Part shown: positions 14,901 through 21,150 of the stretch, in pieces | Position numbering within the stretch: position 1 is the first letter of the stretch | Layout: every line of letters begins with the position of its first letter | From: Pseudolysinimonas_A sp049651805 | GTDB taxonomy: Bacteria; Actinomycetota; Actinomycetes; Actinomycetales; Microbacteriaceae | DNA: 23,356 nt | Reading direction: 5' to 3' | NCBI RefSeq assembly: GCF_049651805.1 | Contig: NZ_JBASCU010000062.1 | Location: forward strand, 1-23,356 | Notes under the pieces: model-generated | Database searches by the model: none | Told to the model about the DNA's origin: nothing | The model's input: only the letters and a program-made list of their open reading frames with translations | Program-made: the position numbers and the translations under genes

Positions 14901-15388
14901 ACGACCCGTCGGCGCTCGGTGTGGAACGCAACGTTTTCCGCTACCGGCCCGCCGAGGTCGTGCTGCGTCTCTGCGAAGGCGGCGACCCGGCCGATCTGGC
15001 ACGAGTGCTCTGCGCCGGTGTCCGTGCCCGGGCGAAACTGCTCGTCAGCAGCGCCACCCCGCTTCCGGCGACACTGCTGCCGCTCGTCGACGACGGCACC
15101 GCCTTCGGGCGGTCGCCCCTCGGCATCCTCGGCGTGAAGGTCGAGAGCGATGCCGCCTTCCTCGTGCGCAGCGCCGAGGGGCTGCCCGCGCGCATCCGGC
15201 TCATCGACGGGGACCGTCTCGCGTTGGCGACGGCGCTCGGCGGTTCACCCGACGTCGCCGTGTGGTCGGGCCCCGTGACCGGCGCCGGGCGCATCGAGAT
15301 GCTGCCCTTCCTGCGCGAGCAGGCGGTGTCGATCACCGCACACCGATTCGGCACCCCCGACCGCGACTTCGGCGCCCTCGTCGTCTAG
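11927..15388 (+). CDS. putA: Bifunctional proline dehydrogenase / L-glutamate-gamma-semialdehyde dehydrogenase
   Basis: This encodes 1153 residues, the length of actinobacterial PutA. It oxidises proline to P5C with FAD and then glutamate semialdehyde to glutamate with NAD. The PRODH domain (about 80-450) shows NLDMEEYRDLDL, GIVLQSYLPDA, RVVKGANLAMERVDA, RVEFEMLLGMAP, LLYTPVV and SYLVRRLEENAS, the last with the proline-binding arginines. The aldehyde dehydrogenase domain (about 490-980) shows TPPWNFPVSIP, LAETSGKNA with Glu709, and GNAGQKCSAAS with the nucleophile Cys743. A C-terminal domain of about 170 residues follows, as in other long PutAs, probably sealing the substrate tunnel. The N-terminal ribbon-helix-helix DNA-binding domain of enteric PutA is absent, so it does not regulate itself; the nearby Lrp protein is the best regulator candidate. 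Confidence 0.95.
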   Translation: MPDHRPSDLPSFEAVEQQVLRWLDATVGAPVDPGAERLAGLLKDPRGLEFTLGFVDRVIRPEDPRVAARNLERLSRRVPQFLPWYLRAAVVAGGGFGILLPWVVIPVARWVFRQLVRHLIVDATPKRLTRTLGKLRKPGVRLNVNLLGEAVLGEREAARRLAGIAELLARPDVDYVSVKVSAIASQLPPWGFDEAVERVVDKLIPIYEQAARARGQKFINLDMEEYRDLDLTIAVFTRLLARPALIGLEAGIVLQSYLPDALPALERLTAWARERVAGGGAGIKVRVVKGANLAMERVDATVHGWPLATWGEKVQTDAHYKRMLDFALEPANTDAVRIGVAGHNLFDLAFAHLLAKSRGVSSRVEFEMLLGMAPALADAVRADAGGVLLYTPVVTPDEFDAAISYLVRRLEENASSANFLPALVDIDDPEVFAREAGRFAASLELLGAPVPTAHRVQDRSHPAVPRAPESFANEPDSDPAAAGNRPWARGVLDRAATSTLGRDTLAAARLGTVEAVRDRVRSAAAAGVDWGRTPGSTRAEYLDRAGEVLAAFRSRFIEVMISETGKTLAEADVEVSEAVDFAHYYAERARELAGIRGAVFRPVPLTVVTPPWNFPVSIPAGGVLSALAAGSAVLLKPAPPAGRCGAVLAEALWEAGVPREVFGLVDVAEDETGRSLITAPEVGRVLLTGSIETAALFSSWRPDLPLLAETSGKNAIIVTPSADLDLAVADIVKSAFGNAGQKCSAASLAILVGSVGTSERFRRQLADAVTSLAVGPPSDPATYVGPLVEPATGKLARGLTKLGEGESWLVKPRQLDDTDRLWSPGVRDGVQPGSDFHRTEFFGPVLGLMTAATLDEALALQNATDYGLTAGIHSLDVREVAIWLEEVQAGNLYVNRPITGAIVRRQPFGGWKRSSVGAGAKAGGPNTLFVLGDWVPEPVEPSDELTLDGLDERVRTVIEAFQPALDFAAFDRVRRAAFDDQECWTREFGRSHDPSALGVERNVFRYRPAEVVLRLCEGGDPADLARVLCAGVRARAKLLVSSATPLPATLLPLVDDGTAFGRSPLGILGVKVESDAAFLVRSAEGLPARIRLIDGDRLALATALGGSPDVAVWSGPVTGAGRIEMLPFLREQAVSITAHRFGTPDRDFGALVV

Positions 15389-15398
15389 ACGCCCCTCT

Positions 15399-15435
15399 CG
15401 GTGGTCGAGTAGCGCCGGAGGCGCGTGTCGAGACC
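15399..15435. repeat. REP-like 37-bp palindromic element (copy 2, inverted)
   Basis: This is the reverse complement of the element at 9058-9094 with one difference in the loop. It again lies between two convergent genes (putA and lrp) and can form a hairpin, so it may serve as bidirectional terminator. Confidence 0.75.
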
Positions 15436-15441
15436 CGGCGG

Positions 15442-15879
15442 TCAGTCGTAGGAGCGATGCACCAGGCGGGAGAGCACGATGGCGCTCCGGGTGTGGTCGA
15501 CGGTGGGGGCGATCCGGATGCGCTCGAGGGCGTCTTCGAGCCCCGGGATGTCGCGCGAGCGCACGTGCACGATCGCGTCGGCATCCCCGGTGACGGTGGC
15601 GGCATCCTGCACCTCGGGAACAGCGGCGAGGATGCGTCGCAACTCTTCCGGCGCGACGGTTCCCCGGCAGAACAGCTCGACATAGGCCTCGGTGTTCAGC
15701 CCGTCGACGATCGGATCGACCTGAACCGTGAAAGCCCGGATGACGCGATCGGCGACGAGTCGGTCGACGCGCCGCTTGACGGCGGAGGCCGACAGACCGA
15801 TCCGCGCGCCGATGTCGCCGTAGCCGGCCCGGGCGTTCTGGCGCAGCAGGTCGATGATCCCGTAGTCCAGGTTGTCCAT
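15442..15879 (-). CDS. Lrp/AsnC family transcriptional regulator
   Basis: This encodes 145 residues. The N-terminal helix-turn-helix (LDYGIIDLLRQNARAGYGDIGARIGLSASAVKRRVDRLVADRVIRAFTVQVDP) is followed by a RAM-type ligand-binding domain (AYVELFCRG...LRRILAAVPEVQDAATVTGDADAIVHVRSRD...RIRIAPTVDHTRSAIVLSRLV). It is convergent with putA and divergent from the amidinohydrolase-rocD pair, so it probably senses an amino acid such as arginine, ornithine or proline and controls these genes; this is inference. TACGCT (15886-15891) lies 6 nt before the ATG, with no Shine-Dalgarno. As I recall, M. tuberculosis has the same arrangement: an AsnC gene divergent from a DDAH-like gene followed by rocD. Confidence 0.9.
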   Translation of the reverse strand: MDNLDYGIIDLLRQNARAGYGDIGARIGLSASAVKRRVDRLVADRVIRAFTVQVDPIVDGLNTEAYVELFCRGTVAPEELRRILAAVPEVQDAATVTGDADAIVHVRSRDIPGLEDALERIRIAPTVDHTRSAIVLSRLVHRSYD

Positions 15880-15982
15880 CAGATGAGCGTACGCTGCATC
15901 ATTGCGTGACAGGGGGTGGATTCGCGTCAGACGTGCGTGCTGCGCCCAGAACTTCCGGATGTGTGCGTGTCATCCTGAATCT

Positions 15983-16831
15983 ATGCACGCTGCCACTCCT
16001 CTGACCCATGGCCGCCCGGGGTCTGTCGAACGGGTCGCCGTGCACAAGACGGTGCTGATGTGCCGTCCCGAGCACTTCACGGTGAGCTACCGCATCAACC
16101 CGTGGATGCATCCCGAAGACCCCACCGACACTTCGCTCGCGGTGCGGCAGTGGGAGGAGCTCTACCGGATCTACCTACGTCTCGGTTTCGACGTCGAGCT
16201 GATCGACCCCATCCCCGGCCTGCCCGACATGGTCTACGCGGCGAACGGCGGGTTCACCCTCGACGGGATCGCCTACGGCGCGAAGTTCCAGTACGACGAA
16301 CGCGGCCCCGAAGGCCCCGCGTACATGGACTGGTTCCGGTCGCACGGCTTCGAAGTCGCCGAGCCGGTCTCGGTGAACGAGGGCGAGGGCGACTTCCTGC
16401 TGGTCGGCGAGCGCATCCTCGCCGGCACCGGCTTCCGGTCGGATGCCGCATCCCACGACGAACTCCGCCGCATCTATGGCCGCGAGGTCGTCACACTCCA
16501 GCTGATCGACCCGTCGTTCTATCACCTGGATACGGCGATCGCGGTGCTCGACGACAGCAACATCGCGTACCTGCCCAAGGCGTTCGACGAAGCCTCGCAA
16601 CAGATCATCCGTGGCCTCTACCCGGATGCCGTAACGGTGAACGACGCCGACGCGGCGGTGCTCGGGCTCAACAGTTTCAGTGACGGCAAGAACGTCGTCA
16701 TCGCGTCGCGCGCGGTCGGCTTCGAGGCGTCGCTGCGGGAACGGGGCTACACCCCCATCGGGGTCGACCTCTCCGAGCTGCTGCTCGGCGGCGGTGGCGT
16801 CAAGTGCTGCACCCTGGAGTTGCGACGATGA
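15983..16831 (+). CDS. DDAH-like amidinohydrolase, probable arginine-degrading enzyme
   Basis: This encodes 282 residues of the guanidine-modifying superfamily (dimethylargininase, arginine deiminase, arginine dihydrolase). Landmarks are MCRPEHFTVSYRINPWM near the start, ANGGFTLDG, EGEGDFLLVGERILAGTGFRSD, IDPSFYHLDTAIAVLDD with catalytic His181, and the C-terminal GGGGVKCCTLELRR with the nucleophile probably Cys275 (Cys276 adjacent). Automatic annotation would say dimethylargininase. Its ATGA overlap with rocD and divergent Lrp gene argue for arginine catabolism to ornithine; the related M. tuberculosis Rv2323c has been reported as needed for growth on arginine (from memory). The ATG at 15983 has CATCCT 6 nt upstream and gives a short variable head before the conserved core. 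Confidence 0.85.
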   Translation: MHAATPLTHGRPGSVERVAVHKTVLMCRPEHFTVSYRINPWMHPEDPTDTSLAVRQWEELYRIYLRLGFDVELIDPIPGLPDMVYAANGGFTLDGIAYGAKFQYDERGPEGPAYMDWFRSHGFEVAEPVSVNEGEGDFLLVGERILAGTGFRSDAASHDELRRIYGREVVTLQLIDPSFYHLDTAIAVLDDSNIAYLPKAFDEASQQIIRGLYPDAVTVNDADAAVLGLNSFSDGKNVVIASRAVGFEASLRERGYTPIGVDLSELLLGGGGVKCCTLELRR

Positions 16832-18054
16832 CGACCGCGACGGGCGTCTCCTCGGCGGCCGCGATCGAGCTGGTCGAACGCTTCGGAGCGCACAACTACC
16901 ACCCGTTGCCCGTCGTCGCCGCCTCGGCCGAGGGTGCGTGGATCACCGACCCGGAAGGCAACCGCTACCTCGACTGCCTCGCCGCGTACTCGGCGGTGAA
17001 CTTCGGCCACGGGCATCCGGTGCTCCTCGCTGCGGCGCGCGACCAGCTCGACCGCGTGACGCTTACCAGTCGTGCGTTCCATAACGACCGGCTCGGCCCG
17101 TTCCTCGAGGCGCTCGCGCGCCTGGCCAAGAAGGACATGGTGCTGCCGATGAACACCGGCGCCGAAGCCGTCGAGTCGGCGATCAAGGTGGCACGCGCCT
17201 GGGGCTACCGCGTGAAGGGCGTCGCCGACGGCCGCGCCAAGATCATCGTCGCCGACGGGAACTTCCACGGACGCACCACGACGATCGTCGGCTTCTCGTC
17301 GGACCCGGATGCCCGCAACGACTTCGGGCCGTTCACGCCGGGGTTCGTCAGCGTGCCGTACGGCGATGCCGCGGCGCTCGAAGCGGCGCTCGACGACGAC
17401 ACCGTCGCCGTGATGCTGGAACCCATCCAAGGTGAGGCGGGCGTCGTCGTGCCGCGCGCCGGCTACCTCGCCGAGGTGCGCCGCATGACGGCTGAGCGCA
17501 ACGTGCTGTTCATCGCCGACGAGATCCAGTCGGGCCTCGGCCGCACCGGGGCGACCTTCCAGTGTGACAACGAAGGCGTCGTGCCCGACCTGTACCTGCT
17601 CGGCAAGGCGCTGGGCGGTGGCATCGTGCCGGTGAGTGCCGTCGTCGGCAACGCCGACATCCTCGGTGTTCTGCGCCCCGGCGAACACGGCTCGACCTTC
17701 GGCGGCAACCCGCTCGCCGCCGCGGTCGGCCTCGCGGTCGTCGAGCTGCTCGAGACCGGCGAGTACCAGCAGCGCGCTCGCGAACTCGGCGCGCACCTCC
17801 AGTCCCGGCTGCGCGGTCTCATCGGCCAGGGCGTCTCCGCGGTGCGCGGCGTCGGCTTGTGGGCGGGCGTCGACATCGACCCGAAACTCGGCAGCGGCCG
17901 TGAGGTGTGCGAGCAGCTGATGGCCCGCGGCATCCTCGCGAAAGACACGCACGGCTCCACCATCCGCTTCGCCCCGCCGATCGTCGTCGAGCGCGCCGAC
18001 CTCGACCTCGCCGTCGATGCCCTCGCCGCCGTGCTGACCGGCCTCAAGAAGTAG
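16828..18054 (+). CDS. rocD: Ornithine aminotransferase
   Basis: This encodes 408 residues of a class III PLP aminotransferase, which transfers the delta-amino group of ornithine to 2-oxoglutarate and gives glutamate semialdehyde. Family features are NYHPLPVV near the start, YLDCLAAYSAVNFGHGHP, MNTGAEAVESAIKVARAWGY, NFHGRTTTIVGFSSDP, EPIQGEAGV, IADEIQSGLGRTG and LLGKALGGG with the PLP lysine Lys260, then STFGGNPLAAAV. The ATG overlaps the preceding stop as ATGA and has GGAG 8 nt upstream, so it is translated with the amidinohydrolase. Its product equilibrates to P5C, the substrate of the putA aldehyde dehydrogenase domain upstream. Confidence 0.95.
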   Translation: MTTATGVSSAAAIELVERFGAHNYHPLPVVAASAEGAWITDPEGNRYLDCLAAYSAVNFGHGHPVLLAAARDQLDRVTLTSRAFHNDRLGPFLEALARLAKKDMVLPMNTGAEAVESAIKVARAWGYRVKGVADGRAKIIVADGNFHGRTTTIVGFSSDPDARNDFGPFTPGFVSVPYGDAAALEAALDDDTVAVMLEPIQGEAGVVVPRAGYLAEVRRMTAERNVLFIADEIQSGLGRTGATFQCDNEGVVPDLYLLGKALGGGIVPVSAVVGNADILGVLRPGEHGSTFGGNPLAAAVGLAVVELLETGEYQQRARELGAHLQSRLRGLIGQGVSAVRGVGLWAGVDIDPKLGSGREVCEQLMARGILAKDTHGSTIRFAPPIVVERADLDLAVDALAAVLTGLKK

Positions 18055-18112
18055 CTATTTGCCCGAGATGGCCCCTTCCGCGCGTGGTGAAGGGGCCAGC
18101 TCGGGCAGATAG
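18055..18112. terminator. Long 24-bp-arm terminator hairpin after rocD
   Basis: Arms at 18055-18078 and 18089-18112 pair over 24 positions with one G-U and one mismatch, with a 10-nt loop. The hairpin begins immediately after the rocD stop codon. The 3' arm reaches into the -10-like TAGCCT (18110-18115) of the next gene. Confidence 0.75.
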
Positions 18113-18115
18113 CCT
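18110..18115 (+). promoter_or_regulatory. Candidate leaderless -10 of acyl-CoA-dehydrogenase-like gene
   Basis: TAGCCT lies 6 nt before the GTG start, with no Shine-Dalgarno site. It overlaps the end of the terminator stem. Confidence 0.4.
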
Positions 18116-18121
18116 GAGGCA

Positions 18122-19231
18122 GTGTCCCCGTTGACGCCCGACCTTCTCGCCAGGATCCGGGAGCGCGCGCCCGGGTACGACCGCGACAACGCGTTCTTCG
18201 CCGAGGATCTCGACGAGTTGCGCGCCGCTGGGTACCTCGCGCCGCGCTCGCTGCTCGACACCGCTCGCGACCAACGGCTGCTCGCTGCCCACGCTCCCGC
18301 GACGGCGCTCGGCATCAACATGCACCACGTGTGGGCCGGGGTCGCCCGGGTGTTGCACGATCGCGGCGACAGCAGCCTCGACTGGGTGCTACGGGATGCC
18401 GAAGCGGGCGAGCTGTTCGCGTTCGGCAACAGCGAGCCGGGCAACGACCTCGTGTTGTGGGATTCGCTGACTCGCGTCGACACCGTCGACGGGGGTTTCG
18501 CGTTCACGGGCACGAAGATCTTCACCTCCCTCGCCCCCGCGTGGACCCGGCTCGGCGTCTTCGGTAAGCAACACGACCGCCCCAACGGGCCGCGGCTGGT
18601 ACACGGCTTCCTCACCCGCGACGACTCCGGCGTCACCACCCTCGACGACTGGGACACCCTCGGGATGCGTGCCACCGCGAGCAACACGACGCGCCTCGAC
18701 CACGCCGTGATACCCGACGCACGCATCAGCCGCTTCCTCCCGGTCGGGCCGCACACCGACCCGTTCGTGTTCGCGATCTTCGCCAACTTCCTGTTGCTCA
18801 TCGGGTCGGTGTACGCCGGCATCGCCGACCGCGCGCTCGAGCTCGGCGTGGAGGCGGCACACCGGCGCACCTCCCTCAAGACCGGCCAGACCTACGCGAG
18901 CGACCCCGACATCCGCTGGCGTCTCGCGGATGCCGCGCTCGCCCTCGACGCGCTGGGCCCCGATCTCGAGAGGCTCGCGGCGGATGTCGACGGCCTCGTC
19001 GATCACGGCGGCGACTGGTTCCGGCTGCTGACCGGCGCGAAGCACCGCGCGACCGAGACCGCGCGTCGCGTCGTCGACCAGGCGATGCGCGTCGCCGGGG
19101 GCAGCGGCTACCGGTCGTCGAGCGAACTCGCCCGGCTGCAGCGCGACGTGCTCGCCGGCATCTACCACCCGTCCGACACCGAATCGGTGCACGCCACCGT
19201 CGCCACCAATCTGTTGGGACCCCTGCGCTGA
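18122..19231 (+). CDS. Acyl-CoA dehydrogenase-like flavoprotein
   Basis: This encodes 369 residues from a GTG start. The order of blocks is that of the acyl-CoA dehydrogenase superfamily: a helical N-terminus, the FAD-contacting middle (FAFTGTKIFTSLAPAWTRLGVFGK, DDWDTLGMRATASNTTRLDHAVIP), and a C-terminal helical bundle with RVVDQAMRVAGGSGYRSSSELARLQRDVLAGIYHPSD. In medium-chain acyl-CoA dehydrogenases the last part contains YEGTS with the catalytic Glu; here IYHPS stands in its place, so this may be a flavin monooxygenase or hydroxylase-type member or use another base. It is followed after 13 nt by a fumarylacetoacetate-hydrolase-family gene, suggesting a shared pathway. The substrate is unknown. 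Confidence 0.8.
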   Translation: MSPLTPDLLARIRERAPGYDRDNAFFAEDLDELRAAGYLAPRSLLDTARDQRLLAAHAPATALGINMHHVWAGVARVLHDRGDSSLDWVLRDAEAGELFAFGNSEPGNDLVLWDSLTRVDTVDGGFAFTGTKIFTSLAPAWTRLGVFGKQHDRPNGPRLVHGFLTRDDSGVTTLDDWDTLGMRATASNTTRLDHAVIPDARISRFLPVGPHTDPFVFAIFANFLLLIGSVYAGIADRALELGVEAAHRRTSLKTGQTYASDPDIRWRLADAALALDALGPDLERLAADVDGLVDHGGDWFRLLTGAKHRATETARRVVDQAMRVAGGSGYRSSSELARLQRDVLAGIYHPSDTESVHATVATNLLGPLR

Positions 19232-19244
19232 TGAAAACAGATTC

Positions 19245-20081
19245 GTGAAACTCGCCACCCTGCGCCGCGACGGCGACACCGTCGCCATCCGACTCGACGA
19301 CGATGGAGCCGTCGAGATCGCCGGGTTCGCCGACGTCGGCGCGCTGCTCGCCGACCCGGACTGGCGGGCCATCGCGACGGCGGCGGCCGGGCGCTTCCTG
19401 CCGATCGGCGACATCCCCGACGACGGTTGGGCGCCCGTCGTGCCCGCGCCGCGCAAGATCGTCTGCGTCGGCGTGAACTACCGCGAACACATCCGCGAGA
19501 TGGGGCGCGAGGAGCCCGACTTCCCGACGCTCTTCACGAAGTACCCCGAGTCGCTCGTCGGAGCCGGTGACGCGATCGTGCTGCCACCCCACGCCGCCGA
19601 CGCCGTCGACTGGGAGGCCGAACTCGCGGTCGTCATCGGAACCCGGGTGCGGCGAGCCGATGAGGCGACGGCCGCCGCCGCGATCGCGGGTTACACCGTG
19701 CTCAACGACGTGAGCATGCGGGACTGGCAGAACCGCACCCTGCAATGGCTGCAGGGCAAGAGTTTTGAGAACTCCACGCCCGTCGGACCGGTGCTCGCGA
19801 CGGTCGACGAGGTTCCGGCATCCGCCCGCATCACGACAGAAGTCGAGGGAGAGCTGCTGCAAGACGGCCGCATCGACGATCTCGTGTTCGGGCCGGCGGC
19901 GATCGTGGCGTACATCTCGCAGATCTTCCCGCTCGACCCCGGCGACATCGTCGCGACGGGCACCCCAGGCGGCGTCGGGCACGCCCGCACCCCTCCGCGC
20001 TACCTGGCGCCCGGTCAGGTTGTGGTGACGACGATCGAAGGCATCGGGTCGCTGCGCAACACGGTGGTCGCCGGCGCCTAG
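19245..20081 (+). CDS. Fumarylacetoacetate hydrolase family protein
   Basis: This encodes 278 residues from the GTG at 19245. After a variable N-terminal domain (1-68) comes the FAH core: KIVCVGVNYREHIREMG, FTKYPESLVGAGDAIVLP, and DWEAELAVVIG with metal ligands Glu124 and Glu126. Then follow YTVLNDVSMRDWQ with Asp155, the conserved QWLQGKSFENSTPVGP, and DIVATGTPGGVGHAR. Members act as 2-hydroxyhepta-dienedioate isomerases, acylpyruvases, oxaloacetate decarboxylases or diketide hydrolases with a divalent metal. The exact reaction cannot be told. No clear Shine-Dalgarno precedes the start, so translation probably depends on the upstream gene. The TAG overlaps the TAG of the convergent CAP gene within a CTAG. 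Confidence 0.87.
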   Translation: MKLATLRRDGDTVAIRLDDDGAVEIAGFADVGALLADPDWRAIATAAAGRFLPIGDIPDDGWAPVVPAPRKIVCVGVNYREHIREMGREEPDFPTLFTKYPESLVGAGDAIVLPPHAADAVDWEAELAVVIGTRVRRADEATAAAAIAGYTVLNDVSMRDWQNRTLQWLQGKSFENSTPVGPVLATVDEVPASARITTEVEGELLQDGRIDDLVFGPAAIVAYISQIFPLDPGDIVATGTPGGVGHARTPPRYLAPGQVVVTTIEGIGSLRNTVVAGA

Positions 20082-20803
20082 CGCGGGATGGTGGAGCGCT
20101 GGGTGGCCGCGCGCGTGGTGACGGTGCGGGCGGCGGCGAGTGTCACGAGCAACAGGCCGGCGGCGAGAACCGCCCACGACCAGTCGGCGGTGGCTACGCG
20201 GGCGACTGAGAACGGCGCGGCGCGCACGTCGGTGATCTTCGCGGCCGGGTCGACCCGGGGTTGCTCAGGCTCTGCCGACTCAGGCAACGAGAAGGTCTCG
20301 AGCTCGGTCGGGGCGACTGCGGCGGCGACCGGGGCCGGCGCAGCGGGTGCCGCTACCGCGGCGACTGGGTAGTTGGCGAAGACCTGCACGCCCCACGTGG
20401 TGCCGCCGGCGACGAGGAATGCGACGCCGACCGCCATGTAGTCGCCGAGGATGTTGGCTCGGTGACCGGGGGATTCCATCCACTCGACGTGCATCTGGTT
20501 CGCATCCGCCTGGCCGCGGGCGACGTTCTCACCGGCGCGTGACCACCCCGCTGGGATCTGGGTCGAGTAGCTGGGGTTGTGGGCGAGCACGCCGCTCGCT
20601 GCGAGCTGAGCGGCCCAGGCGGTAGCGACTTGGTCGAGGGAGCCGTCGCGGGTGAGGGTGTTCTGTCCGTTGGCGGCGCGGGTCTGGTTCACCAGCGAGT
20701 AGATGTCGTCGGCGGGAGCCGCCGCGGCTGAGGTCGCCGGGATGAGCAGGGCGGATGTCGCGAGCAGCAGGGCGGCGAGCCCGCTGGTGAGACGGCGGTT
20801 CAT
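20078..20803 (-). CDS. Secreted CAP/SCP-domain protein with C-terminal membrane anchor
   Basis: This encodes 241 residues. A signal peptide (MNRRLTSGLAALLLATSALLIPATSAAAA) leads into a CAP domain (about 30-150) with DIYSLVNQTRAANG, LAAWAAQL-like helix (VATAWAAQLAAS), LAHNP, GENVARG, HVEWMESPGHRANIL and WGVQVFANY. Then comes an Ala/Pro-rich linker, a membrane segment (WSWAVLAAGLLLVTLAAA) and a basic end (RTVTTRAATQRSTIPR). No LPxTG is present, so it is probably held by the membrane helix. Bacterial CAP proteins are widespread and mostly uncharacterised. The ATG at 20803 is fixed by the signal peptide; no Shine-Dalgarno is seen. Confidence 0.87.
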   Translation of the reverse strand: MNRRLTSGLAALLLATSALLIPATSAAAAPADDIYSLVNQTRAANGQNTLTRDGSLDQVATAWAAQLAASGVLAHNPSYSTQIPAGWSRAGENVARGQADANQMHVEWMESPGHRANILGDYMAVGVAFLVAGGTTWGVQVFANYPVAAVAAPAAPAPVAAAVAPTELETFSLPESAEPEQPRVDPAAKITDVRAAPFSVARVATADWSWAVLAAGLLLVTLAAARTVTTRAATQRSTIPR

Positions 20804-20895
20804 CGTCGAACTGACGTGGCGTGCGCCTGGGGGAGGGGGGTCGGGTTGGGCATGCCTGATTGTCTCCCGCTGGGGACGCGCCTGCGGATTCCGGC

Positions 20896-21150
20896 CTAAT
20901 TGGGGGTGCGGCGACGGATGATCGTTGAGACAGCGGCTGCGGCGACCGCGACGGCACCCGCGACCAGGGCCCACCACGCCGAGCCGCGCGCCGAGTCACT
21001 CACTGGCGTCGCAGTCGGGGTCGTCGTCGGGCGGGGGCTGGGCGCGGACGTGTCGGCCTGCGGCGGCTCGCGCGGGGCGGATGCCGGGGTGCCCGGGGCG
21101 ATCGCCAGCCCGAGCGCGAGGAGCAGCACCGTCAGCACCCGGCGGATCAC
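20896..21150 (-). CDS. Small secreted, membrane-anchored protein
   Basis: This encodes 84 residues from the GTG at 21150, which overlaps the upstream TGA as GTGA and so is translationally coupled to the alpha/beta hydrolase. A signal peptide (MIRRVLTVLLLALGLAIAPGTPASA) is followed by a Pro/Thr/Ser linker (about 26-54), a single membrane segment (AWWALVAGAVAVAAAAVSTII) and an RRRTPN tail. The mature part is essentially a linker plus anchor with no folded domain. The layout echoes the tail of the downstream CAP protein. I do not recognise a family. A longer in-frame reading upstream is the hydrolase gene read in another frame. Confidence 0.6.
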   Translation of the reverse strand: MIRRVLTVLLLALGLAIAPGTPASAPREPPQADTSAPSPRPTTTPTATPVSDSARGSAWWALVAGAVAVAAAAVSTIIRRRTPN

